14,483 nucleotides of DNA, from NCBI GenBank assembly GCA_030615425.1, contig JAUWZG010000025.1:1-14483 (forward strand). Direction: 5' to 3'. The translations under genes were made by a program, and so were the position numbers. Position 1 is the stretch's first letter. Each line of letters starts with the position of its first letter. Below are positions 1 through 6,990 of the stretch, piece by piece. The stretch comes from Dehalococcoidia bacterium. GTDB lineage: Bacteria; Chloroflexota; Dehalococcoidia; Dehalococcoidales; BS750m-G39. The notes under the pieces were generated by a model. It worked only from the letters and a program-made list of their open reading frames with translations, was not told where the DNA came from and searched no databases.

Positions 1-1917
1 CGTGCCACTTTCATGGGCGGTGGTTACATTTACCAGCTTGTATCTGCCAGTTTCGGTATCCACTGCCACCTCGACAGCTTGGACACCAAAGCTATAAGCT
101 GGAGATATCATCCCCTTGCGGTGTGGAGTATAGTGCCCCCGCCCGATGATGGCATTGCCGTCATTACCCCTTATCGCCTCCTTAACGATATCAAAGTAGG
201 AGACGCCCCTCTCCGGGCGGTCAACCAGGTGTACCCAGCGGTCTTTGATATCCAGGTCGTAAACAATGTTGACGCTCATCTTTGCGCCGGCGAACTCCAG
301 CAGCTGGCGCTTGCAATCGGCGGCAGCCCTCTTAACGGCGTTGCCGTTCATCAGGGTTTCCCGGCTGCCCCAGGCACCGAGGTCAGGGGGACAGACACCG
401 GTATCGCCAGAGAATATCCTGATATCCTCAAGTTTTACCCCCAGCTCCTCGGCACAAATTATGCTTAGCGTAGTATTTGAACCCTGGCCAATATCACAGG
501 CTCCGGTGAATAGGTCTACTTTGCCGTCAATATTTATCCTGACTATAGCTGAGGAGAAAGCATAAGGAGTATTAAACCAGTTAAAGATACCGCCGGACAT
601 AAAGCCGTAGGCAGCAACGCCTATACCGTGGTTGGGGGGTAGCTTACCCTGCTCCTTGACGTGCGCCTCAATCTTATCTAGGCACTGGTGCAGCCCGCAG
701 CTCTGGATAAATGCCTGCCCTGGGACCTCGTAATCGGGTGTCATGCCGTTTTTGCGCCTGAGCTCAATGGGGTCTATCCCCAGGTCTTCGGCCATCATGT
801 CCAGCTGAGATTCACCGACAAATGTTGACTGGGGAGCGCCGAAGCCGCGCATGGCTGAGGTCGGTGCCGTATTGGTATAGACCCGGTAGCCGTCATAGCG
901 GTAGTTGGGGTATTTATAGGGGAATGAGGAGAAGAAACCGGTGAGATACAGCGCAGTAGCTCCCATAGCCGTATAGGCACCGCCCTCGGTAATAACCCTG
1001 GCTTCCTTAGCCAGCAGGGTGCCGTCTTTCTTGGCGCCGAGTTTAAGGAAGTAGTACATGGGGGTTCGGCGCTTGGTGGCGGTGAACTCCTCTTCCCGGC
1101 TAAGAACTATCTTTACCGGCTGGCACAGCTTTCTGGAGAGCACGGCGGCGCAGAACTGGGCAGAGTCCAGCTCAAACTTAGAACCGAAGCCGCCTCCAGT
1201 GTGCCGGTTCGTCACTCTGATGTCACTCTCGTTCATATCCAGCATATCAGCCAGTAGGCGCTGAATGTAGTATGACGATTGAGTTGATGTCCACACCGTG
1301 AGCTTACCATTGTAGCCGAAGCTGGCTACGGCATCGTGGGTCTCCATGCAGACATGGGCTTGTGATGGGCATTTGAACTGGTCTTCACGGATATGGTCGC
1401 ACTTCTTAAACGCCTCATCAACATCACCCCACTCAATATGACGGGTAACATTGATGTTAAGCTCAATGCCATCGTGAATCTGGGGTGCATCCTCCTTAAT
1501 CGCTTCCAGGGGGTCAAAGACCGCCGTTAGCGGCTCATATTCCACTTCGATTAAGTCCAGCGCCTCCTCGGCAGTATCCTCATCAATGGCGGCTACTGCT
1601 GCCACCGCATCGCCGATATAGCGGACCTTCTGCCGGCAGAGGATTTCCTCATCACAGAGTTCGGTGAAACGCCGCCAGATGCCCTGTTTGCGCCCCAGGG
1701 TGTCCTTTCCAGTGACTACCGCCTTTACCCCGATTAGCCTTTTCGCCTTGCTGGTGTCAATCTTGAGAATCTTGGCGTGGGGGTGGGGGCTTCTCAGGAT
1801 TTTCCCGTAGAGCATGTTAGGTAGAACTACGTCGAAGGTGAATTTAGCGCTACCGGTTACTTTCTCCGTTCCGTCAACGTTATGTACCCGTTGACCGATT
1901 ACTGAATATTTACTCAT
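1..1917 (-). CDS. Molybdenum hydroxylase large subunit (xanthine dehydrogenase/aldehyde oxidase family), 3' end outside window
   Basis: This is the molybdopterin-binding catalytic subunit of a Mo-hydroxylase, which oxidises its substrate with oxygen taken from water. The frame is open for 639 codons from ATG 1917 to the window edge; relatives run to roughly 760-780 residues. Visible family motifs are VRYIGDAVAAVAA (N-terminal a/b hammerhead domain), TGGGFGSK (residues 240-247), AMRGFGAPQ (355-363), CDIGQGSN and GDTGVCPPDLGAWGSR (504-519). The loop at 355-363 is the xanthine dehydrogenase/aldehyde oxidase type and lacks the AYRCSFR active-site loop of true CO dehydrogenase. The catalytic Glu region near the C-terminus is beyond the window. 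The start overlaps the small-subunit stop (ATGA), with AAGGAGG four bases upstream, implying translational coupling. Candidate substrates are aromatics, N-heterocycles, aldehydes or aryl-CoA thioesters; the sequence does not decide. Confidence 0.93.
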   Translation of the reverse strand, partial: MSKYSVIGQRVHNVDGTEKVTGSAKFTFDVVLPNMLYGKILRSPHPHAKILKIDTSKAKRLIGVKAVVTGKDTLGRKQGIWRRFTELCDEEILCRQKVRYIGDAVAAVAAIDEDTAEEALDLIEVEYEPLTAVFDPLEAIKEDAPQIHDGIELNINVTRHIEWGDVDEAFKKCDHIREDQFKCPSQAHVCMETHDAVASFGYNGKLTVWTSTQSSYYIQRLLADMLDMNESDIRVTNRHTGGGFGSKFELDSAQFCAAVLSRKLCQPVKIVLSREEEFTATKRRTPMYYFLKLGAKKDGTLLAKEARVITEGGAYTAMGATALYLTGFFSSFPYKYPNYRYDGYRVYTNTAPTSAMRGFGAPQSTFVGESQLDMMAEDLGIDPIELRRKNGMTPDYEVPGQAFIQSCGLHQCLDKIEAHVKEQGKLPPNHGIGVAAYGFMSGGIFNWFNTPYAFSSAIVRINIDGKVDLFTGACDIGQGSNTTLSIICAEELGVKLEDIRIFSGDTGVCPPDLGAWGSRETLMNGNAVKRAAADCKRQLLEFAGAKMSVNIVYDLDIKDRWVHLVDRPERGVSYFDIVKEAIRGNDGNAIIGRGHYTPHRKGMISPAYSFGVQAVEVAVDTETGRYKLVNVTTAHESGT

Positions 1918-2393
1918 TTCGCCTCCTTATACTCACCTTTGACTACATCGGTTACGGCTCGGATAATGCTGTTATAGCCGGTGCAGCGACAGATATTACC
2001 ATCAATGCCTTCCTTTATCTGCTCCTTGGTGGGCTTGGGGTTTTCAGCTAGCAATGCCGTAGCTGACATCAGCATTCCCGGGGTACAGAAGCCACACTGA
2101 TAGGAGCCGTGGTCGAGAAAGGCTTTCTGCAGGGGGCTCAGCTCGGCTCCTTTAGCCAGACCCTCAACAGTCAGCAATTCTCCCTTATCTGCCTGAAGGG
2201 CTAGTATGGAGCAGGACTTAACCGCCATGCCATTGAGCATTACGGTGCAAGCTCCGCAAGAACTGCTGCTACAGCCCCTTTTGGTTCCGGTCAGCCCTAA
2301 CTTGTCCCTTAAAACCTCCACCAGCAGGGTCTTAGGCTTTACATAAAACTCATAGGGCTGACCGTTTACTTTAAGTCTTAGCTCTTTTTTCAT
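1914..2393 (-). CDS. Molybdenum hydroxylase 2Fe-2S small subunit (CoxS/XdhC-like)
   Basis: This is the electron-transfer subunit of the Mo-hydroxylase, carrying two [2Fe-2S] clusters between the Mo site and the FAD subunit. The protein has 159 residues, the usual length. The plant-ferredoxin-like N-terminal cluster ligands are C41, C46, C49 and C61 (CSSSSCGAC then SC). The helical C-terminal cluster ligands are C100, C103, C135 and C137 (QCGFCTPG and ICRCTGY). All eight are present, so the subunit looks functional. The start ATG at 2393 follows GGAGG nine bases upstream. The gene lies 15 nt after the FAD subunit and overlaps the large subunit by 4 nt, so the three subunits are surely co-translated. 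It sits in the cytoplasm unless the large subunit is exported; no Tat signal is visible here. Confidence 0.95.
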   Translation of the reverse strand: MKKELRLKVNGQPYEFYVKPKTLLVEVLRDKLGLTGTKRGCSSSSCGACTVMLNGMAVKSCSILALQADKGELLTVEGLAKGAELSPLQKAFLDHGSYQCGFCTPGMLMSATALLAENPKPTKEQIKEGIDGNICRCTGYNSIIRAVTDVVKGEYKEAK

Positions 2394-2408
2394 ATCATCA
2401 AACCTCCA

Positions 2409-3278
2409 TTAAGCCTGCTTGGCTCTGGTGAAGGCTTCATTACCCATTCGTTTAACCAGAACCTTTACCAGCTCTCGTCGGTATTCTTCTGAGGCATAGA
2501 TATCGGATATAGGGTCAGCCTCGGTGGAAGCTATCTCCCCGGCTTCCGTAAGCAGGTTATCGGTAATTTTTTTACCCTTAAGCACCGCTTCTGCCTTTTT
2601 CGCCCTCATCGGGGTGGATGCCGCCGCCCCCAGTACGATGCGCACCTCCTGGCAGGTATCGCCGGCGCCCAGGGTAATTGACACGGCAACGCCCACGGTA
2701 GCTAAGTCACTTTCTATCACATTGAATTTGGTATAGGCGGTGCCGGTGTGGGGAAGAACTGGGGGTATTACAATCTCGGTAAGGAGTTCGCTGGGCTCTA
2801 GCGCGGTTTCAAAGTAATCCAGGCAGAAATCATCAACCGACATACTTCTTTTGCCTTTCAGGCTGGCCATCTTTAAGGTGGCATTTAATGCCATTAGCAC
2901 CGGTGCCGGGTCTCCTGCCGGGTCGGCGTGGCAGATATTACCGCCGATAGTGCCCCAGTTGCGGGTCTGGATTGAAGCTAGCCGAGTTTCCATCTCGGCG
3001 AGTACGGCGAAACCATTCTGCATCTTCGGCGATTTTTCTATCGCCCGGTGCGTGGTCAGGGCACCAATTTTGAGCCCGTCTTTTTCAGACTTGATGTAGC
3101 TCAGCTCGGATATGCCCTTAATATCGATTAAATACTTGGGGGCAACCAGCCCCTGCCTCATCAGGATTAGCAGCGATTGCCCCCCGCAGATTACCTTGCA
3201 ATCATCCTGGTACTTATCCAGCAAGGTGAGGGCTTCTTTAAGCGTCTTGGGAGTAAAGTATTCAAAGTCCTTTATCAT
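2409..3278 (-). CDS. Molybdenum hydroxylase FAD-binding medium subunit (CoxM-like)
   Basis: This is the flavin subunit, which takes electrons from the 2Fe-2S subunit and passes them to an external acceptor. Its 289 residues match the family length. The two FAD pyrophosphate-binding motifs are visible: CGGQSLLILM (31-40) and TIGGNICHADPAGDPAPVLMA (110-130). The C-terminal CO_deh_flav_C domain follows at about 180-289. No Cys-rich insertion for an extra 4Fe-4S cluster is seen, so it differs in that respect from the beta subunit of 4-hydroxybenzoyl-CoA reductase. The start at 3278 is only 2 nt downstream of the CoxG-like gene's stop, and its Shine-Dalgarno (AGGAGG) lies inside the end of that gene, which argues for tight coupling. 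Confidence 0.94.
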   Translation of the reverse strand: MIKDFEYFTPKTLKEALTLLDKYQDDCKVICGGQSLLILMRQGLVAPKYLIDIKGISELSYIKSEKDGLKIGALTTHRAIEKSPKMQNGFAVLAEMETRLASIQTRNWGTIGGNICHADPAGDPAPVLMALNATLKMASLKGKRSMSVDDFCLDYFETALEPSELLTEIVIPPVLPHTGTAYTKFNVIESDLATVGVAVSITLGAGDTCQEVRIVLGAAASTPMRAKKAEAVLKGKKITDNLLTEAGEIASTEADPISDIYASEEYRRELVKVLVKRMGNEAFTRAKQA

Positions 3279-3280
3279 TC

Positions 3281-3739
3281 CTAGCCTCCTATTCTACTCT
3301 TCAGCCTCTCCTGCAAATTGCGGGTAAGCTCTTCTCCCACTTTCTTAGACTTAGCCCGCATTATTCTTTCCCCAAAGGTAGCCAGCCGCCCAACTATACT
3401 TACATTCGTCTTATATGATATCTCTACTTCATCCTTTGAGATTTCAGCTAAGTTGACCGTCATCTCGTGGGTAAAGGTGCCCATATTACCCATAGCTGCC
3501 CCTTTACCGACTGCTTTTACATATTTGGGCGGATCCATCTCAGTTATGGTAGTGGTGAACTTAAATCTTACTGAAAACGGTCCAACCTTCTGTTTAACCA
3601 CGCTTTCGTAAGTCTTGTCATCAATACGTTCCATTTCCTCTGCGCCGGGGATACAAGAAGCCAGCGTGCCTGGCTCAAGTAGAAAATCCCACACCTGCTG
3701 AATGGGCGCTTTCATGGCAAACTTTCCCTCGATCAGCAT
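3281..3739 (-). CDS. CoxG-like SRPBCC-fold protein
   Basis: This is a 152-residue member of the CoxG (carbon monoxide dehydrogenase subunit G) branch of the START/SRPBCC fold. The N-terminal pattern (GKFAMKAPIQQVWDFL, residues 5-20) and CIPGAEEMERID (29-40) are typical. CoxG of aerobic CO-oxidisers has a membrane-anchoring tail; this protein ends at SRIGG with no hydrophobic tail, so it is probably soluble. Genes of this family often accompany Mo-hydroxylases in general, where they are thought to help assembly, membrane recruitment or substrate handling; the precise role here is unknown. It starts 23 nt after the Cys-rich small gene, with GAGGAGG eleven bases before ATG, and it directly precedes the FAD subunit. 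Confidence 0.88.
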   Translation of the reverse strand: MLIEGKFAMKAPIQQVWDFLLEPGTLASCIPGAEEMERIDDKTYESVVKQKVGPFSVRFKFTTTITEMDPPKYVKAVGKGAAMGNMGTFTHEMTVNLAEISKDEVEISYKTNVSIVGRLATFGERIMRAKSKKVGEELTRNLQERLKSRIGG

Positions 3740-3762
3740 TTTGAATTAGTCCTCCTCTCTTT

Positions 3763-4050
3763 TTAGAGCATCTTATTAAAATAGGGATCCTTTTTAGCGG
3801 TGGGAAGAGAGGGCATCTCAAACTTCCCGTTGGAGCCAGTCCTTAATGCCGGAGGGATTTTCCCTGCTTCAGCCAGATGCCCCCGATATTTTTCGCAGAA
3901 GCACAAAAAATAATGCCTGCCTCTATATACGGGACAGTCCTTACACAGTATGCCCGAGAAGGGGCACATCATACTCGCCTTAGCCACTAGACCGTTTCTC
4001 TCCTTGCTTTTCCAGGCTCTATTTTCACATACTATCCCCTGGATATGCAA
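3763..4050 (-). CDS. Small cysteine-rich protein of unknown function, probably metal-binding
   Basis: I do not recognise a named family. The reading frame gives up to 95 residues from TTG 4050. Its core is a compact Cys motif, C29-x6-C36-x2-C39-x10-C50-x-C52, embedded in aromatic and basic residues (CPVYRGRHYFLCFCEKYRGH). Four or five Cys could hold a zinc ion or an Fe-S cluster; C8 exists only if the TTG start is real. The start is uncertain: TTG 4050 has no good Shine-Dalgarno. Internal candidates are GTG 3987, which has AAGGAG 12 nt upstream, and the ATG pair at 3972. No signal peptide or membrane segment is visible. It sits 13 nt after the second FAD oxidase and 23 nt before the CoxG-like gene, so it belongs to the operon and may be an electron-transfer, maturation or regulatory partner of these enzymes. 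Confidence 0.7.
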   Translation of the reverse strand: MHIQGIVCENRAWKSKERNGLVAKASMMCPFSGILCKDCPVYRGRHYFLCFCEKYRGHLAEAGKIPPALRTGSNGKFEMPSLPTAKKDPYFNKML

Positions 4051-4063
4051 CTTTCTGGCGGAA

Positions 4064-5668
4064 TTATGGTTTGGGCTTAATTTCCGGTCCCTCCCAGTCC
4101 TTCATTGGTCTCATCCACTCCGCCCTCTCCACGAACTCATCATGGGCGAGGGGCACTGGTGGATGGCAGATAAAGTGTGGGTCAAATTCATTCTTTACCT
4201 TTAACAGCCATTTGTGGTAGTTTGGCCCGTATGCTGGCCCGGTGAGGTAAAGGGGCTGGTGCGGCCCCAAAAGTGAGGTATAGAAGCGTTTTCTTATGTT
4301 TTCCTTGGATGTTTCCAGGTAGAAGTGGTCAACTCCATCGGCATTTTCATCCGGGTCCCAGTAGACAAGGAACTCGGAATAGCCCTGGTGACCTAGCTCA
4401 AAGCTCTGGAACCAGCCGGGGTCACCGTAGTCGGGCATAAGCGGCGGGGTAAATTTTCTCTTCAGCTTGGCGTAGTTTTCTCCGTGGGGTATGGCGTGTT
4501 CGAGGGTCTCGATGACATAGTCCACCGAGACATAGCCTCCGCACATCAGCCACATCCCGGCCGAGTCGGCGTTCTTGAACCAGGACTCGTCCGAGGGGCG
4601 GGTGCGGCGGGCTTCGCCGCCGAGCTCAGTTATAATATCCATCAGCAACTGCTCCTCATATTCCATCTGCTCCTCGGAGGTAAAGGCGATGAGTAAGACG
4701 CGGAGAAGGTGGAAGCTGCTGATTGTCTCTTCGCTTTCCTTTGACCAGATCTCCCAGTACTCTTCCTTACAGCTTGCCTTGGCAATCGCCCGCCAGAATA
4801 TAGGCACCTTGGTAACTCCACCCCCTATCTCTGCCTTTGCCATCTCAAACATTGCGTCTCTCATGGCATCCCGGCTGGGCATGGTGAAGTTTATCCACTT
4901 AACTCTACTAACGGGGAGCTCGAGGGTGGTACGCGGTGAAATTCCCGTCGGCTCCAGCCTTTCCGGCTGGAAGGGCAGGAGCTTTATCGCCATTTTGGTC
5001 ACTATTCCCAGGCAGCCTCTCAGCCCGGTAAAACCGCGCAACAGTCCCCGCAGGTCTGGCCCCAGCCCGTCACCCCAGAAGGGGTCGTCCTGCGTTGCCA
5101 GCGAACCCATCAGCACCAGTTCGCCGTCGGGCAAGACAAGCTCAGTCCCCAGTATCCGGCGGTGGGGTAGACCAATTCGGTAGCTTAAGGGCGACCAGCC
5201 GTCGCCTATCATGTTGGCGATGGCAGAACACTGCGAGCCTCCCCCGCCAACAATAATATACATGCCCCGGCTCATTGCTTCTTCCTGGAGCTGGGAGTAG
5301 ATAACCCCCGGCCCAACAACGGCGTAGAGGTGCTTCTCGTCAATCTCAAAATCATTCATTCTCTTCAGGTCAACAAGTAACTCGTCATCAACATGGCAGT
5401 GAGAACGGGGACCATACCATCCGGTGCTGTAGGGGACATAGGGAATCTTATGGCGGTTGCAGAGCTTGACTATTTTCTGGACTTCCTCGGTAGTCCGCGG
5501 CATAATGACACAGCCCGGTATCTTGGTCATTACTCTCTCATAGCCCAGGCCACATTCGTAGCCTCCCGGCCCCGCCCGGTAACCTTCGCAGACCACCGGG
5601 TCAGCCGAAATATATTCGGCACCGACGATAGACTCCAGTCCCTTATAGGCTTCTTTAGATATAGCCAT
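4064..5668 (-). CDS. FAD-linked oxidase B, VAO/PCMH family (GlcD or 4-cresol dehydrogenase-like)
   Basis: This is a 534-residue flavoprotein of the vanillyl-alcohol oxidase/PCMH superfamily, which covers glycolate and D-lactate dehydrogenases, 4-cresol dehydrogenase and relatives. The PCMH FAD domain occupies about residues 45-235. Its markers are MPRTTEEVQKIVKLCNRHKIPYVP (56-79, in two stretches), an unusual flavin loop STGWYGPRSHCH (81-92), LLVDLKRMN (97-105) and GLRGCLGIVTK (215-225). The substrate-cap domain follows to the C-terminus. H90 or H92 in the flavin loop could conceivably bind FAD covalently; this is not established. The start ATG 5668 has AAGGAGG seven bases upstream and lies 19 nt after the Fe-S protein gene. 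The protein is only distantly similar to oxidase A of the same operon, so the two probably act on different substrates or form different subunits of one complex, as GlcD and GlcE do. Confidence 0.85.
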   Translation of the reverse strand: MAISKEAYKGLESIVGAEYISADPVVCEGYRAGPGGYECGLGYERVMTKIPGCVIMPRTTEEVQKIVKLCNRHKIPYVPYSTGWYGPRSHCHVDDELLVDLKRMNDFEIDEKHLYAVVGPGVIYSQLQEEAMSRGMYIIVGGGGSQCSAIANMIGDGWSPLSYRIGLPHRRILGTELVLPDGELVLMGSLATQDDPFWGDGLGPDLRGLLRGFTGLRGCLGIVTKMAIKLLPFQPERLEPTGISPRTTLELPVSRVKWINFTMPSRDAMRDAMFEMAKAEIGGGVTKVPIFWRAIAKASCKEEYWEIWSKESEETISSFHLLRVLLIAFTSEEQMEYEEQLLMDIITELGGEARRTRPSDESWFKNADSAGMWLMCGGYVSVDYVIETLEHAIPHGENYAKLKRKFTPPLMPDYGDPGWFQSFELGHQGYSEFLVYWDPDENADGVDHFYLETSKENIRKRFYTSLLGPHQPLYLTGPAYGPNYHKWLLKVKNEFDPHFICHPPVPLAHDEFVERAEWMRPMKDWEGPEIKPKP

Positions 5669-5687
5669 AATTTAGCCTCCTTAGCCT

Positions 5688-6977
5688 CTAGATTGCCGCC
5701 AGGATGATTTCGGAAATATCAAGCACCTTCAATTTTTCACCGTTCTTGCTAACAGCTTGAGCGAAATTTTCCTTGCACCATGGGCAGGCGGAGACAATGG
5801 CTTCAGCACCGATTGCTTTTACCTCTTCCAGCCTTTGCCTTGCCGCCCATGAGGCGAAATCGGGGAAGGCTTCTTTAGTGCCTCGACCAGCGCCACAGCA
5901 AAAAGCATTCTCTCTCATCCGTATCATTTCTATTAGCTCTACGCCGGGGATAGCTTGCAAAATATCCCTTGGCGGCTGGTAAACGCCGTTGGTGCCGCGC
6001 CTCCGCTCCAGAGTTGGGCTCACCATTCCCCACTTTCCGCGCTCCCCCTGCCAGGGCACCCAGGGCTCACTTAAGCGGCTCAGGCTGCACGAATCGTGGT
6101 AGGTCAGGCGCAAATTAACCCGTTTGGTAAGTTTAAGAGTCCCTTTCTTGATTAGTTCGTCCGCAAACTCTACCAGGTGTACCACCTTGAAACCTAAATC
6201 GGCGGTGGAGATATTGAGGAGCTTGGGGTAGTCAACCTTCCACATCCGGTAGCCCTCGGCGCAACTGAGGAGAAGGGTCTTGGCGCCGCTTTGCTTAACG
6301 GCTTCAATGTTGCGCTTGGCTAATTCTCGTGCCTCATCTATCATGCCCACCGAGTAGAGCATATTGCCGCAGCACCACTCGTCGGGCATGAGCAGAAACG
6401 GGGTGCCGGCGGCATTCAGTATTTTCACCGTTGCCTGGGCTATCTCGGGGCTGGTGTAAGAAGCCGAGCAACCGACAAAGTAGAGCACATCGGCTCTGGG
6501 CAAAGGCTTTATACCCGCAGGAAGCCATTTGTTGCGGTTCTGGTGGGGAGAGCCGAAGCGATTGTGTTGGTTAATTATATCCTGGGCTACCTTTTTATGC
6601 TCGGGCATAGGACCCTTGCCGTCCTTTACCGCCTTTATTCTGAGTGCCTCAAGGGCAAGCTCTATTTCCAGGTCGAGATTCCGCTTACAGCCCACATCGC
6701 AGGCACCACACAGGGTGCAGGCATAAAGTACCTCAAGAAGCTTATCCGAGTAGTCTAGCCTTCCCTCAAGCATGGCAATCCCGATTCTCATCTTGCCGTA
6801 GGCACCGTACGAATCAAACAGATAGCGGGTGGCGCTGGGGCATCTGGTGCTAAAAGTTACTCCCGGCATATAGATGTGGTCCACCCAGGTGCATCCCTTA
6901 CACTTGATGCACTTGCTCATATCATATTCGAAATTATCTAATTGCGTTACATCCAGACTCACTTTGCCTTTGAGCAT
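5688..6977 (-). CDS. Iron-sulfur protein with two 4Fe-4S sites and two CCG domains (HdrD/GlcF-like)
   Basis: This is an electron-transfer subunit that normally pairs with GlcD-type flavoproteins or acts as a heterodisulfide-reductase-like module. From ATG 6977 it has 429 residues. The ferredoxin part has C23-x2-C26-x2-C29-x16-C46 and C87-x2-C90-x2-C93-x3-C97. The first motif has a long gap before the last Cys, filled by an insert (WVDHIYMPGVTFSTR). Two CCG (cysteine-rich) domains follow: C170, C202-C203 and C239; then C297, C360-C361, C398 and C401. I prefer ATG 6977 over the upstream ATG 6998 because GGGAGG lies six bases before it and it leaves 11 nt to the previous stop. No transmembrane helix is seen, so it is likely a peripheral cytoplasmic protein. 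It sits between the two FAD oxidases, matching a flavoprotein/Fe-S complex. Confidence 0.88.
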   Translation of the reverse strand: MLKGKVSLDVTQLDNFEYDMSKCIKCKGCTWVDHIYMPGVTFSTRCPSATRYLFDSYGAYGKMRIGIAMLEGRLDYSDKLLEVLYACTLCGACDVGCKRNLDLEIELALEALRIKAVKDGKGPMPEHKKVAQDIINQHNRFGSPHQNRNKWLPAGIKPLPRADVLYFVGCSASYTSPEIAQATVKILNAAGTPFLLMPDEWCCGNMLYSVGMIDEARELAKRNIEAVKQSGAKTLLLSCAEGYRMWKVDYPKLLNISTADLGFKVVHLVEFADELIKKGTLKLTKRVNLRLTYHDSCSLSRLSEPWVPWQGERGKWGMVSPTLERRRGTNGVYQPPRDILQAIPGVELIEMIRMRENAFCCGAGRGTKEAFPDFASWAARQRLEEVKAIGAEAIVSACPWCKENFAQAVSKNGEKLKVLDISEIILAAI

Positions 6978-6980
6978 CTT

Positions 6981-6990
6981 TATCCTCCCT
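6981..6990 (-). promoter_or_regulatory. Ribosome binding site deciding the Fe-S protein start
   Basis: AGGGAGGATA reads toward ATG 6977 with six bases between GGGAGG and the start codon. It also lies downstream of the alternative start at 6998, which therefore lacks its own site. Confidence 0.75.

Noticed and set aside
1..3739. Aerobic CO dehydrogenase (coxMSL plus coxG)
   Set aside because: Gene set and order look similar, but the large subunit has AMRGFGAPQ in place of the AYRCSFR active-site loop, so CO oxidation is not supported.
4064..4204. Plus-strand frame extending across the junction between FAD oxidase B and the Cys-rich gene
   Set aside because: No ribosome binding site, no recognisable motif, and it overlaps two better-supported minus-strand genes.
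4575..5183. Plus-strand frame of 202 residues
   Set aside because: Antisense to FAD oxidase B, Ser/Pro-rich composition, no domain and no ribosome binding site.
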